Assembly (NCBI GenBank): GCA_003226295.1
Contig: CP029803.1
Span: 1,358,211 to 1,422,210 of the forward strand
Reading direction: 5' to 3'
Source of the DNA: Candidatus Moanabacter tarae
GTDB lineage: Bacteria > Verrucomicrobiota > Verrucomicrobiia > Opitutales > UBA2987
DNA: 64,000 nucleotides
The position numbers and the translations under genes were made by a program. The notes beneath the pieces were generated by a model, which saw only the letters and a program-made list of their open reading frames with translations, made no database searches and was not told where the DNA came from. How positions within the stretch are numbered: the stretch's first letter is position 1; every line of letters starts with the position of its first letter. Positions 28,111 through 37,909 of this stretch are shown here, piece by piece.

Positions 28111-29091
28111 ATGAAAGAACCAATAACTGTTTCGTTAACCGGTGCAGCAGGCCAAATTGGGTACGCACTGGCATTCCGTATTGCCTCGGGAGATTTACTT
28201 GGACCGGACCAACCGGTCCGGTTGAGACTAATCGAGATCAAACCAATGATGGACTCCCTTTCTGGTGTCATTATGGAGCTGGATGACTGTGCATTTCCCC
28301 TTCTCGATGAAGTAATTTCAACTTGTGATCCCAACGAGGGGTTTAAGGATGCAAATTGGGCTCTCCTTGTCGGTAGTGTTCCTCGTAAAGCAGGAATGGA
28401 AAGAAGTGATCTACTAGGGATTAATGGCAAAATCTTCGTCGAGCAAGGGAAGGCTATCGCTAATAATGCGGCCGGAAACGTTCGTGTCCTCGTCGTAGGG
28501 AATCCTTGTAACACCAATTGTCTCATCGCTATGCATCACGCTAAAGCGATTCCTTCCGATCATTGGTTTGCAATGACAAGACTCGATGAAAACCGGGCTA
28601 AATACCAACTTGCCTGGAAGGCAGGGGTAGCTGTGCAATCCATTTCAAACGTCACTATTTGGGGAAATCACTCAAACACTCAGTACCCCGACTTCTACAA
28701 TGCCCGCGTAAACAATTCCCCAGCCTTGGATGTAATATCTGATGTGGAGTGGCTTAAGTCGGATTTCATCACAACGGTTCAACAGAGGGGAGTCGCCGTA
28801 ATCAAAGCCCGGGGATCATCCTCAGCTGCCTCCGCCGCGAACGCAGTGATTAATACAGTACAATCGCTGACACAATCCACGGAAAAATCTGATTGGCACA
28901 GTGTAGCCATCTGTTCTGATGGAAGTTACGGTACGCAGAAGGGTCTCATAACCTCGTTTCCCATCAGGAATGACGGAGGAGATTGGGAAATCGTCCCGGG
29001 GCTCTCAATCAACGAATTCAGTCGGCAAAAGATTGATGCCAGTATTGCGGAACTGGCAGAGGAGCGAAAAATGGTAGAGGAACTTCTTTAG
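28111..29091 (+). CDS. mdh: Malate dehydrogenase
   Basis: This 326-residue NAD-dependent enzyme interconverts malate and oxaloacetate in the citric acid cycle. It matches the type-2 cytosolic-like family: the dinucleotide motif [17 protein letters not shown], then [39 protein letters not shown], and the catalytic histidine in [12 protein letters not shown]. It starts at ATG 17 bases after the DAHP synthase stop, so the pair probably shares a transcript. Confidence 0.93.
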   Translation: MKEPITVSLTGAAGQIGYALAFRIASGDLLGPDQPVRLRLIEIKPMMDSLSGVIMELDDCAFPLLDEVISTCDPNEGFKDANWALLVGSVPRKAGMERSDLLGINGKIFVEQGKAIANNAAGNVRVLVVGNPCNTNCLIAMHHAKAIPSDHWFAMTRLDENRAKYQLAWKAGVAVQSISNVTIWGNHSNTQYPDFYNARVNNSPALDVISDVEWLKSDFITTVQQRGVAVIKARGSSSAASAANAVINTVQSLTQSTEKSDWHSVAICSDGSYGTQKGLITSFPIRNDGGDWEIVPGLSINEFSRQKIDASIAELAEERKMVEELL

Positions 29092-29385
29092 TCTAAATCT
29101 AGAACACAATTAGCCTAAAGTGCTGGTGAACTACCAGAACTCAATTCTCAACCAATAAGCAAGCGGCACCCCATCGGTCTATCTCCTAGCCTTTGCGCGA
29201 CTACTTGCCTTGTCCCAGCGTTAATTTTACTGATTCAAGTTTAAATATAGCTAAGGATAAAGGGATTGTGACAGTGGGACAACTTAGTAACAGCGGTGTA
29301 CAGATCGGGAAATTCACACTGCTTCTACCACCCGTGATATACAATCATCCACATAGAGGCGCAAACCTTATCAAGTAAATCTCCC

Positions 29386-30702
29386 GTGCTAGAGCGACTA
29401 TTCCATCTCACTGCAAACGGAACAAATCCGAGAAGAGAAATCATCGCTGGCCTGACTACATTTGCCGCGATGTCTTACATTCTTGCAATCAACCCTGATA
29501 TCCTGTCTGCAGCAGGGATGGGTAAAGAAGGGCTTGTTACAGTCACTGCACTGGCCGCTGGAATCGGTACTCTTCTGATGGCTCTTTTTACAAATTACCC
29601 AATTGCTCTAGCCCCAGGGATGGGGCTCAACGCCTATTTTGCCTTCACAGTTTGCGGCGCTGCTGGGATACCATGGAAGGGTGCATTGGCCATGGTTTTT
29701 TGGAACGGGATCATCTTCCTTCTACTCTCAATTACCGGTCTTCGAACCAAAATCGCGGAATCCGTACCCCCTGCACTCAAGATAGGGGTCCAATGTGGGA
29801 TTGGTTTGTTTATAGCCTTTATTGGCCTACGAAACGGTGGAATAATTGTTAAAGACAATGTGACATTTGTGAGGCTTGGAGAACTCTCAAACCCTTCTAC
29901 CCTCCTCGTCCTAACCGGAATCATCGTTACTTTCGCTCTAGTACATAAAAAAGTTCTTGGGGGAATCATTATCTCGATCTTTCTCGTTACTATGATCGGT
30001 TTTGAGATTCCGAAAGGAGAAGGTATGGTGACCGTTGCACCAGACTCTATTTGGGGTCTACCATCAGGTATTGGAGAGACTTTCTTTGCTCTCGATATTC
30101 TTTATCCAATAACTCACTTATCCGAGGCTTGGAAAGTCGTTATAGCTCTTCTCTTCGTCGACTTATTTGATACTATCGGCACCCTAATCGGAGTTTCTCG
30201 ACAAGCCGGTCTAGTTGATGCCCAGGACCGCCTTCCCAAAATGGGCCGAGCTCTAACCTCTGATGCATGTGCTACGATAGTTGGGGCTTGCCTTGGGACA
30301 TCAACAACCACCTCATACATAGAATCCGCGGCTGGGGTACAAGCTGGAGGTAGAACTGGAATGACCTCTATCACCATTGCTTCCTGTTTTTTCCTTGCCT
30401 TGTTTTTTGGCCCTATAATTGTAATTATTCCTCCCGAAGCCACCGCTCCCGCCCTCGTAATGGTCGGAGTCCTTATGATGCAAGGAGTGAAAAACTTAAA
30501 ATTTGACGATCTAACCTCCCTTGCTCCTGCCGTTGTTACAATGATGATAATGCCGTTGGCTTTTAGTATCAGCGACGGACTTGCGATCGGATTCATAGTC
30601 TACTTTGGAACTATGCTATTGGTCGGCAAATGGAGGAAAGTTTCTTTACTCACTGCAGCTCTTGCTATCCTATTCTTCTTCTTTTACGTACTCAACCTTT
30701 AG
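29386..30702 (+). CDS. NCS2-family xanthine/guanine-type purine permease
   Basis: The 438-residue inner-membrane protein has about 12-14 hydrophobic segments and the AzgA/PbuG-type signatures: TTFAAMSYILAINPDILSAAGM near the start, ALAPGMGLNAYFAFTVCG, FVDLFDTIGTLIGVSRQAG, and GACLGTSTTTSYIESAAGVQAGGRTG. These residues define the proton-coupled hypoxanthine/guanine/adenine transporters of the nucleobase-cation-symport-2 family. The start is GTG. The 294 bases before it contain only an unlikely TTG-initiated frame. It is probably monocistronic. Confidence 0.9.
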   Translation: MLERLFHLTANGTNPRREIIAGLTTFAAMSYILAINPDILSAAGMGKEGLVTVTALAAGIGTLLMALFTNYPIALAPGMGLNAYFAFTVCGAAGIPWKGALAMVFWNGIIFLLLSITGLRTKIAESVPPALKIGVQCGIGLFIAFIGLRNGGIIVKDNVTFVRLGELSNPSTLLVLTGIIVTFALVHKKVLGGIIISIFLVTMIGFEIPKGEGMVTVAPDSIWGLPSGIGETFFALDILYPITHLSEAWKVVIALLFVDLFDTIGTLIGVSRQAGLVDAQDRLPKMGRALTSDACATIVGACLGTSTTTSYIESAAGVQAGGRTGMTSITIASCFFLALFFGPIIVIIPPEATAPALVMVGVLMMQGVKNLKFDDLTSLAPAVVTMMIMPLAFSISDGLAIGFIVYFGTMLLVGKWRKVSLLTAALAILFFFFYVLNL

Positions 30703-30760
30703 CTACGACTCCTTGGGGAAACAAATGTTACCGGAATATCTAGACACGGCTTCTTAATCT

Positions 30761-33361
30761 ATGGTACCGGTTGGAGGAAGAGAGTTGTTTAATTTCAGCA
30801 CAGAGCTTTTGAAACCTGGAAGTTATATTCTCAGTCTTGCTCTCATGATAGCGTTCTCTATCACGCTATCCAAAGCCGATGAGAACGCCCGCCTTATCGA
30901 ACTTGATGAGTTCATTGCGGAGGAAACCCTTCTGGAAGAAACAGAAACACTGTTACCGACAGAACGAAAGGTTAGCTCAGTCTTTGGTTCGGCTCGTTCT
31001 CTCATGGAAATCCCCCGTTCAGTCTCAGTTATCAATCCTGAGACTCTTAAGGAGCATGACCTTGATGATGTATATGAACTAGCAGACCGAATAGCAGGTG
31101 CTACAGTTGTCAATTTTTACGGGATAGCAGGAATACCCCATACTCGGGGTCTTTACACATCCAACTACTTTAATGGAATGCAGAGGGTGTGGAATAGAAA
31201 TGGATATCCGACCTCATTTGGTTCTCTCGAGTCACTTGATTATATCAAAGGTCCTACTCCCGCACTGTACAGTGCTTCCTCTCCTGGTGGATACATAAAT
31301 TTCATCCCAAAGTCTCCCTATTTTGACGAGTTCCGAGGTTCAGCTAAATTCACCTACGGTTCCTATAATCAATTTAATACCCAGCTAGATATCGGTGGAC
31401 CTACACTTTTATTAAGGAATCCTTCTGCCTGGAGGCTGTCTTTAACTTACCAAAATGCCGACACCTATTACAATGGCCTGTCGAATGACTACCTATCAGC
31501 CTACGCCGCCGCCAAAGTAAAGCTGTCAGATAACATCTCCTTCTTCATGGGAGGTGAATATTATCTTTATCGAGGGGACGAAAGAGTAGGCTGGAATCGC
31601 GTGACCCAGGATCTAATAGACAACAGTCACTACATAGTAGGCGATCCGCTGAATGATCTTACTAGAGAAGTGATCGAAATGCCAAACGCATGGGGTGGAT
31701 ATCTTGGTCAAAGAATCATCAACCAAACTCCTGGACGGACTAGTCGCGAAGCAATTGAATCGACCGCTCCCTTTGGTGGGATCCTGGGTAACTTTAATCG
31801 CAGTGCTAAGTTTAACCCAAATGATCTGTCAAAAGAGGCAATAAGATTCTTTTCCTTCGTTGGGGGGCTAAAAAATTGCGGAAATCCCTTCTTTTACCAG
31901 ATGTCGGGAAGCGGTTGCACCTCTCATTTGGTTGAGACAGTTAAGATATCAGGAAGGCAAAACCTTTCGAGTCCTGACGATTTCGCGGATACCGACAATA
32001 TTTTACTCTTCTGGGACGCGGTTATTTCCAACTCCGAACAATTTTCCATAACTAACAAAGTCTATTTTGAGTCCTACAGCCGACACAAGTATTCAGACTA
32101 TGGCTACGCCGAGGAAGGTGAAAATTCTACAATAGAAAATAAAATTATCGTAGAACATAAGATGTCCAATAAGCCGATTATCGATTCGTTTGTATACGGA
32201 ACGTCGATACGGTTTGAAGATGCTCTGGCTAAAACAGATTTCACGGCGGAACCATTCAGCAGACGCGATATTACGAAACTAAAAAATTTCAACACAATCC
32301 TTCCAACTGGCGGTGACCGAAATCGAGACGGTCTAACCTTTTGGGATCCTTATGGTTCTAATAAGACAAAGCTGATAACCTACGGTGTATTTTTCACCGC
32401 TGATCTGAAAGCAACGGACCGCGTCAACCTAATTTTAAATGGCCGTCTTGATCATGCTAACTGGTTCGACCGAAAACGCCCGGACGATATCAGCTTCAAT
32501 AGTTTCACTCCGAAACCAGGTGATTTAATCGGAGACGAAATGGGTGAAGGAGACAAGAATTACTTCAACTGGAGTATAAGCGGTATCAGGAAATTTACAG
32601 ACACGCTATCCGGTTACATTTCATACCATCGAGGCACCTCCTTTCAAGGTTACTATGTCTCAGGCGGTATAGCGAACAACGAGGGTGACACGAACTTCAT
32701 GGAAAACGTACTCGCAGAGGCAGGCATCAAAGTCGTGTCGAAGGAGTTGAATCTCTACGGTAGCTTTAATGTTTACCACATTGACCTCCAAGAATTCGAC
32801 GATAGAGGCGGTTTCGCTACCGATCAACGTGGTCGAGGCATTGAGTGTGACCTTACTTGGGAACCAAACGATTGGCTCTCTTTATCCGCTGCTATTTCCT
32901 GGCAGGAACACTTTTACAGAACCAGGACATTGGTTGGTGGATTTGTTCCCTTGAATGCTTCCCAGATGGTTATGTACGCTGGATCTACCTACCTTGATTT
33001 TGGACTTCAGGAATGGAGAGGAAAGGATGGCATCGCCGGAGATGGACCGCGTCATGCCATACCCGAATGGACAGGTAATTTTTACGTTCGCATCCAAACA
33101 CCCAGGGGAATCACCATTGGTATCGGACCCGTGTTTACGGATAGCCAATTCCTCAATGCGGACCGGACTTTAAGACTTCCCAGCTCGCTAGTCTGGAACG
33201 GTCGAGTCTCCTACTCGTCCGGAGCCTGGGAGCTAGCTCTGTCCGGCACGAATCTATTCAGTGAAGACTATTTCTTCCCTTCGGATAGCTTCGCATCGAA
33301 TGCAATTGTCACCAAAGCTCCCACTGCGGAGTGGAAGACAAGTATCACCTACCACTTCTGA
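30761..33361 (+). CDS. TonB-dependent outer-membrane receptor
   Basis: The 866-residue protein has a hydrophobic export segment (LSLALMIAFSITL, about 28-45), then an acidic stretch with a possible TonB box (LIELDEFIAEE). A plug domain follows (SARSLMEIPRSVSVINPETL, LESLDYIKGPTPALYSASSPGGYINFIPK), and then a long beta-barrel ending in the aromatic residue of SITYHF. It imports a large or scarce nutrient such as a siderophore, glycan or cobalamin, using TonB energy; the ligand is not visible. It lies tail to tail with the TonB energising operon, 6 bases from the TPR gene. Confidence 0.9.
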   Translation: MVPVGGRELFNFSTELLKPGSYILSLALMIAFSITLSKADENARLIELDEFIAEETLLEETETLLPTERKVSSVFGSARSLMEIPRSVSVINPETLKEHDLDDVYELADRIAGATVVNFYGIAGIPHTRGLYTSNYFNGMQRVWNRNGYPTSFGSLESLDYIKGPTPALYSASSPGGYINFIPKSPYFDEFRGSAKFTYGSYNQFNTQLDIGGPTLLLRNPSAWRLSLTYQNADTYYNGLSNDYLSAYAAAKVKLSDNISFFMGGEYYLYRGDERVGWNRVTQDLIDNSHYIVGDPLNDLTREVIEMPNAWGGYLGQRIINQTPGRTSREAIESTAPFGGILGNFNRSAKFNPNDLSKEAIRFFSFVGGLKNCGNPFFYQMSGSGCTSHLVETVKISGRQNLSSPDDFADTDNILLFWDAVISNSEQFSITNKVYFESYSRHKYSDYGYAEEGENSTIENKIIVEHKMSNKPIIDSFVYGTSIRFEDALAKTDFTAEPFSRRDITKLKNFNTILPTGGDRNRDGLTFWDPYGSNKTKLITYGVFFTADLKATDRVNLILNGRLDHANWFDRKRPDDISFNSFTPKPGDLIGDEMGEGDKNYFNWSISGIRKFTDTLSGYISYHRGTSFQGYYVSGGIANNEGDTNFMENVLAEAGIKVVSKELNLYGSFNVYHIDLQEFDDRGGFATDQRGRGIECDLTWEPNDWLSLSAAISWQEHFYRTRTLVGGFVPLNASQMVMYAGSTYLDFGLQEWRGKDGIAGDGPRHAIPEWTGNFYVRIQTPRGITIGIGPVFTDSQFLNADRTLRLPSSLVWNGRVSYSSGAWELALSGTNLFSEDYFFPSDSFASNAIVTKAPTAEWKTSITYHF

Positions 33362-33367
33362 CGTATT

Positions 33368-34765
33368 TTATATATTCGAGGAAATACAGGCCCGATTGAC
33401 CGCTTCAGAGTATTTATCCACGTTATCTGAATTCTCGACATCTAACGCTTTCTTCAGCAAGGGGACAGCATCGCAAAACTCCGATCTTGCCACGTGCATT
33501 TGAGCCTGCTCGACAAACGCTTGGTATTGGCATTCGCGAATTTCTTGCGCCGCCTCATAATGGAAGACAGACTCCTCTACTTCTCCAGCTTTACCCTGAA
33601 ACCCAGCCAGAAGCAAAAGAGATTTACAATTGAGAGGATCGCGTTCGATAATTTGTTTCAAGATATCGACCGCCTTTTCCGTTTCTCCCTCGGCCAATGA
33701 AATCTCAGACTCTAAAGAGAGCAGCTCTAGTTCATTCTTGTCCTTCAATTCGCTCCCATAGGCCCGTCTGATTGATTCGATGTAATTGGAGGCATCTTTC
33801 CACGACGCCCGGGAAGCGAGAATGCTTGCTACCCGAATCGGTCGCCGAACATCCACTTTTTCTTTGGACTTCAGCCCTTCCAGATATACAGCGTAGGCAA
33901 GGTCAGCGAGATCTTCGTTAATATAGATATCACCTAGCTGAAACAGGCTATCGGGCGTCGCTTTACCCAATCTCCGCAGGACTTCGTAGTTGGCCGCGGC
34001 TTGCATACTCCTTCCCAAACCGAGATATGCATTTGCCTGAAGCAACCAATATTCCTGCCTATCAGGACTCTCTGCTAATAACTCCTCGAAAAGCGCAATC
34101 GATTCGTCCCATTTCTGAAGATTTAGCAGACATTGAACCTTACCTAGCTTCCAGTCGTTACTTTTTGGATCGAACATCAGAGCCTGCTGGTAAGCGGCAA
34201 GGGCAGCATCGATGCGTTGTACCCTTAAATAGCAATATCCTAATAATCCAAATAGATCCCCAGATGCGTCTCCCAATTCAATTGCTTTCACGAAATGCTT
34301 AATTGCGATTTCAGTCTTTCCAAGCCGAACATGGATCTTACCCATCAAATTATGGGCTCTTCTGAAATTACTGAATTTACCGATTGCATTACGGTAGCTC
34401 TGAATTGCGGCCGTATGCTGGTCTTTCTCAAAATAGAGATTACCCAGGGTAAAGTCCAGAGCAGCGCTTGATTCAGGTGTAATGCCAGCCCGGACAGTCG
34501 TAATCGCAAGGTCTATGTTATTCTGCTCAATCTGTGCTTTAAGAAGGTCAAAGAGCTCTTTTTCCTCGGTATTAATAGTCGGTTCGGTTCTCGAATCGGG
34601 AGCATAGGAATATAGGAAGCGTTTCCGAAAGTCCTCACTCTGGAAGAATTCCTGGCGTAATGGAATCGGAATCCAACTGGATTCCTGGGCCATTACATAT
34701 CCGGAACATCCCAAAACGAACATTAATGTGATTTGAACGAATAGCGTTCTTAACTGTGCCTTCAT
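33368..34765 (-). CDS. TPR-repeat protein of the TonB operon
   Basis: The 465-residue protein starts with a signal peptide (VQITLMFVLGCSGYVMAQ, cleavage near residue 27; the cysteine at about 20 could also make it a lipoprotein). It is built from about ten tetratricopeptide repeats, for example AALDFTLGNLYFEKDQHTAAIQSYRNA and LFGLLGYCYLRVQRIDAALAAYQQAL. TPR proteins at this position are known in TonB2-like and Opitutae TonB loci and probably organise the periplasmic side of the complex. It is the last gene of the DUF3450-TtpC-ExbB-ExbD-TonB run, 29 bases past tonB. Confidence 0.87.
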   Translation of the reverse strand: MKAQLRTLFVQITLMFVLGCSGYVMAQESSWIPIPLRQEFFQSEDFRKRFLYSYAPDSRTEPTINTEEKELFDLLKAQIEQNNIDLAITTVRAGITPESSAALDFTLGNLYFEKDQHTAAIQSYRNAIGKFSNFRRAHNLMGKIHVRLGKTEIAIKHFVKAIELGDASGDLFGLLGYCYLRVQRIDAALAAYQQALMFDPKSNDWKLGKVQCLLNLQKWDESIALFEELLAESPDRQEYWLLQANAYLGLGRSMQAAANYEVLRRLGKATPDSLFQLGDIYINEDLADLAYAVYLEGLKSKEKVDVRRPIRVASILASRASWKDASNYIESIRRAYGSELKDKNELELLSLESEISLAEGETEKAVDILKQIIERDPLNCKSLLLLAGFQGKAGEVEESVFHYEAAQEIRECQYQAFVEQAQMHVARSEFCDAVPLLKKALDVENSDNVDKYSEAVNRACISSNI

Positions 34766-34794
34766 AAAACTGGATCCTGGTGGTTATTTTCGAC

Positions 34795-35457
34795 TTAACT
34801 GAGTTTGAATGCGATGGGCTGAATTCTCCGCACTTTGACGGGTTTTCCATTCCTCGTTCCTGGTTCAAATCTCCACTGTAAAAGGGCATCAACCGCCGGT
34901 TTAACAAACTCCTTGTGGCTGGCTCTCTGGGTCTTTGCGTCGATTACGTTTCCCCTTTCATCAATGATGATAATCATTCGAACCCAACCCTCAATACCTT
35001 CTCTCTTAAACTGGAATGGATAAATCGGCCGTGCGGCGAAAATTCTCCTTGGGTTGTTATCTAGATCCTTAAGCTCAAAAATCTCCATCTGGGCAATAGT
35101 ATCCGGGGTCATTCCGAAACCAATGACCGCCTGCCCCATATTCAGGGCATCCCCAAAACCAGGATTAAGAGCCGCTTCGAGTTGTGAAATGTCAAGCGGT
35201 TTCATTTCTTCTTCAAGTTCGGGCTTTTCTTCTTCAATTTCTTCTTCTTCTGGGGGAGGCGGTTCCGGCGGAGGAGCCTCTGGTGGAGGTATGTTGACGT
35301 CCGCCACCCTAACAAGCTTGTCACTCTTTTGCAAATTAGAGAGTAATTGAGTCAAAGGTAGAGCGAGAAAGATCAGAACGGCAAGAACGGCAGCACCGGC
35401 AACCGGTCCTACTGGTATCCTGTCCACCCGCGGTGGACGATATAGGTCGTTACTCAT
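34795..35457 (-). CDS. tonB: TonB energy-transducing protein
   Basis: The 220-residue protein has one N-terminal membrane helix (GAAVLAVLIFLALPLTQLL), a short Pro/Glu-rich periplasmic linker (about 50-85), and a C-terminal TonB domain (YPFQFKREGIEGWVRMIIIIDERGNV and LLQWRFEPGTRNGKPVKVRRIQPIAFKL). It carries the proton-motive force from ExbB/ExbD to outer-membrane receptors. The linker is short for TonB. The acidic run before the domain is unusual. It follows exbD closely and precedes the TPR gene. Confidence 0.92.
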   Translation of the reverse strand: MSNDLYRPPRVDRIPVGPVAGAAVLAVLIFLALPLTQLLSNLQKSDKLVRVADVNIPPPEAPPPEPPPPEEEEIEEEKPELEEEMKPLDISQLEAALNPGFGDALNMGQAVIGFGMTPDTIAQMEIFELKDLDNNPRRIFAARPIYPFQFKREGIEGWVRMIIIIDERGNVIDAKTQRASHKEFVKPAVDALLQWRFEPGTRNGKPVKVRRIQPIAFKLS

Positions 35458-35476
35458 TATCTGAATTTCCAGTACA

Positions 35477-35884
35477 TCAGCTTCCGGCCGAATTTATACT
35501 GATCTCTTCGGCCCCACCCAGCTTAGCTTCATCCATCACCCGAACCAAAATCCCTGCTGCTGCATCGTTTTCCACCTGGAGTACCACTGGTAACTTCTCT
35601 CGACTTAGCTTGTTTCGAACCTCTCTTCGAACCCCGCTCAAGCCAATACTCCTATTCTCATAAAGGATTTGGCCTTTTTGCGTTATCTTAATGGTAATCA
35701 GATCCTTATCGAGACTCTGAGAGGCGGCAGCCTGAGGCTTATTTACACCCAGACCCTCCTCTTCAACGAAGACCGTAGTAACAATAAAAAAGATCAACAA
35801 AATAAATACACAATCGATCATAGGTGAGATGTTAATCTCAATCCGATCACTCTCACCTGATAATCGTCTGCGTGACCCACTCAC
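35477..35884 (-). CDS. exbD: ExbD/TolR-family proton channel subunit
   Basis: The 135-residue protein begins with a cytoplasmic segment (RIEINISPMIDCVFILLIFFIVTTVF, about 15-40) with the essential aspartate of the family membrane helix, Asp in MIDCVF, followed by the periplasmic domain. It pairs with ExbB to use the proton-motive force. The start is GTG with a ribosome-binding AGAGGA ten bases upstream. It is 14 bases downstream of exbB and 19 bases upstream of tonB. Confidence 0.92.
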   Translation of the reverse strand: MSGSRRRLSGESDRIEINISPMIDCVFILLIFFIVTTVFVEEEGLGVNKPQAAASQSLDKDLITIKITQKGQILYENRSIGLSGVRREVRNKLSREKLPVVLQVENDAAAGILVRVMDEAKLGGAEEISINSAGS

Positions 35885-35898
35885 TCCTCAAATTTCCT

Positions 35899-36510
35899 CT
35901 AAGAATTCGCCAATTTAATCGTGAAATACTGGAGGCTATTGCTCTCCAAACGTCCGATAAATGCAGCCATCTCCTGACGCCTCCGGTTGAGCATATAGAC
36001 AAGAATGTATCCAGGAATCGCAATAATCAATCCGGTCTGAGTCGTGATGAGGGCTTCAGATATTCCTTGGGCGACAACATCAATAATCTGACCCGAGCTC
36101 ATAGCCAATCCTTTAAATGTCGTTAACATCCCCATTACCGTGCCCAAAAGTCCCATAAGAGGAGCTACCGTCACCAATATACTGAGAAAGATTATCCGAG
36201 TCTCGATAGGAGGGATGTTAGCAGCTTTAACCTCATCAAATCGACTTTGGACATCTTCGACAGTATTGACGCCATCCTGACTATAACGTATCATCGCCCC
36301 TATATTGCCACTGCTCTCCGATGGAGACTCGATCCAATGCATCCACTTAGATTCTTCGATGTCATTGTAATCGGCCCTTCGAAAAAAGAAAAGCAGCTGA
36401 AGTGCGTAGAAATAGATCATCAGGGCAAGAAGGAACAAGGGCACCATGAGCAACCCTCCAGCACTCCATACCTCCCAAATGTCGTCCCACAAGGTTGCAA
36501 TCAGAATCAC
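35899..36510 (-). CDS. exbB: ExbB/MotA/TolQ-family proton channel subunit
   Basis: The 203-residue protein has the three-helix ExbB layout: an N-terminal helix (GGLLMVPLFLLALMIYFYALQLLF, about 18-41) and two C-terminal helices in the conserved ILVTVAPLMGLLGTVMGMLTTF and GLIIAIPGYILVYMLNRRR. It forms the channel with ExbD. Its GTG start overlaps the stop of the upstream TtpC-like gene by four bases, so the two are translationally coupled. It is much smaller than the TtpC-like protein, so the operon encodes two different channel-type proteins. Confidence 0.92.
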   Translation of the reverse strand: MILIATLWDDIWEVWSAGGLLMVPLFLLALMIYFYALQLLFFFRRADYNDIEESKWMHWIESPSESSGNIGAMIRYSQDGVNTVEDVQSRFDEVKAANIPPIETRIIFLSILVTVAPLMGLLGTVMGMLTTFKGLAMSSGQIIDVVAQGISEALITTQTGLIIAIPGYILVYMLNRRRQEMAAFIGRLESNSLQYFTIKLANS

Positions 36511-37895
36511 TTTTCTGCCTCCGTATCGGTTTCCAGCCCGTTCTTAAAAGCAACCGCCGTTTGTTCCATGCTCGCTAGTACACCTTTTGTCCTACGTAGA
36601 AGAAGAGCATGGATGATTAGGGAGGGAATCGCTACACAAAGTCCAAATTCAGTTGTTACCAAAGCTTCAGAAATACCACTCGACAACGACCTAGCGTCGC
36701 CAGTACCAAAAACGGTAATCAGCTTGAAGGTCTTAATCATTCCAGTAACCGTTCCGAGCAGACCCATCAAGGGTGCTGTAGCAGCGACTACAGCAATAAA
36801 TGGAATCATTCGTTCTAACTTAGGTTGAGTCTGAATGAGCCGTTCGTAAAGAACCTCCTCGAGAAGTTCCTTATTGTCCCCGGAATGTTCCACACCATCC
36901 GTCAAGAGCAGACCCACTGGACCTTTAATTCCCTTCGCCTTATCAAGTGCCTCATCCCTCTTGCCCTCTCGCAACAAAGAAAGGATTTCTTGGAGGTCCT
37001 GGGGTCTTGCCCTCCTAACCCCGGAAATCTCAATCCACTTATAAATTGCAATAAGGAGACACAAAGCTGCTAGTCCCAAGATAAAATAACCAACAATCTG
37101 CCCTTTCTGTATATGCTCCAAAAGAGTATCCTTAGAATCAATGACTTTCCTCGCATCACCCAGGGTGGGATCGAGGGGAATCGTCCCTGAGCCATTAGCC
37201 GCAAGTTCCCGAATAGATCCTGATGCAATATCATCAATCTCAACCACTGAAGGGAGCGCCGATCCATGCTCAATGACGACTATACCGGCTGAATCACTTT
37301 CCTTGCTCGCGAAAAAAGTGATTGGCCCCATCAAAATGTAGGTTCCCTCCTCACGAACACCATCAGGCGAAAGGGCAAAACCCTCAAATGAGTCACCTCC
37401 AGCCAACGTTCCCACTCGTTCTAGACCCAGTTCAACAACATTGACCTGCCTGATCAGCTTCTGTCTTTCACTAATCGTCTGATCGTCTTGTAAATGTTTG
37501 GCCGCGTTTAAGGTATCTTCATAAAGCTGAACTTCGCCAATATGAATCTGATTCTCAAATCGCTGGACGTAATCACCCAACAAACTGGCCAGGTAAGTTA
37601 CCTCATCTTCCCTTCTTGTAATTTCCTTTTCGACTGACTGTAGATCAACCGTCCGATTATCCCGAGTTCGTAAAGACTCCTGGACTTGCCGACGTAACTT
37701 GATCACTTCACCAATTAATCGAGTGCGCTCTTGTGAGATAGGAATCTTCGCCTCGACAATCGCCTGTCGGGACGATTCAACCCGACCTAGAGCACTCTCG
37801 AGATCCTTCTTAGCAGATGATGCAGCGCGCTGGTAGTTCTCGCCGTAGCTACTAAGAGCGCAGGAAAATATAAGGAAGATGATTAGCTTTTTCAT
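36507..37895 (-). CDS. TtpC-like MotA/TolQ/ExbB protein with long N-terminal extension
   Basis: From the ATG at 37895 this is 462 residues. A signal-peptide-like start (MKKLIIFLIFSCALSSYG) is followed by a helical coiled-coil stretch (about 20-150) and a beta-rich periplasmic segment (about 155-250). An ExbB-type domain with three membrane helices ends the protein (QIVGYFILGLAALCLLIAIY; AAVAATAPLMGLLGTVTGMI; LCVAIPSLIIHALLL). This matches TtpC of Vibrio-type TonB2 systems, a scaffold needed for energy transfer there. A TTG start at 37913 would overlap the DUF3450 gene. It overlaps exbB by four bases. Confidence 0.88.
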   Translation of the reverse strand: MKKLIIFLIFSCALSSYGENYQRAASSAKKDLESALGRVESSRQAIVEAKIPISQERTRLIGEVIKLRRQVQESLRTRDNRTVDLQSVEKEITRREDEVTYLASLLGDYVQRFENQIHIGEVQLYEDTLNAAKHLQDDQTISERQKLIRQVNVVELGLERVGTLAGGDSFEGFALSPDGVREEGTYILMGPITFFASKESDSAGIVVIEHGSALPSVVEIDDIASGSIRELAANGSGTIPLDPTLGDARKVIDSKDTLLEHIQKGQIVGYFILGLAALCLLIAIYKWIEISGVRRARPQDLQEILSLLREGKRDEALDKAKGIKGPVGLLLTDGVEHSGDNKELLEEVLYERLIQTQPKLERMIPFIAVVAATAPLMGLLGTVTGMIKTFKLITVFGTGDARSLSSGISEALVTTEFGLCVAIPSLIIHALLLRRTKGVLASMEQTAVAFKNGLETDTEAEK

Positions 37896-37909
37896 TAAGG
37901 AATCCGAAT

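Noticed and set aside
29193-29378. A 61-codon TTG-started frame before the purine permease
   Set aside because: Weak start and no recognisable product.
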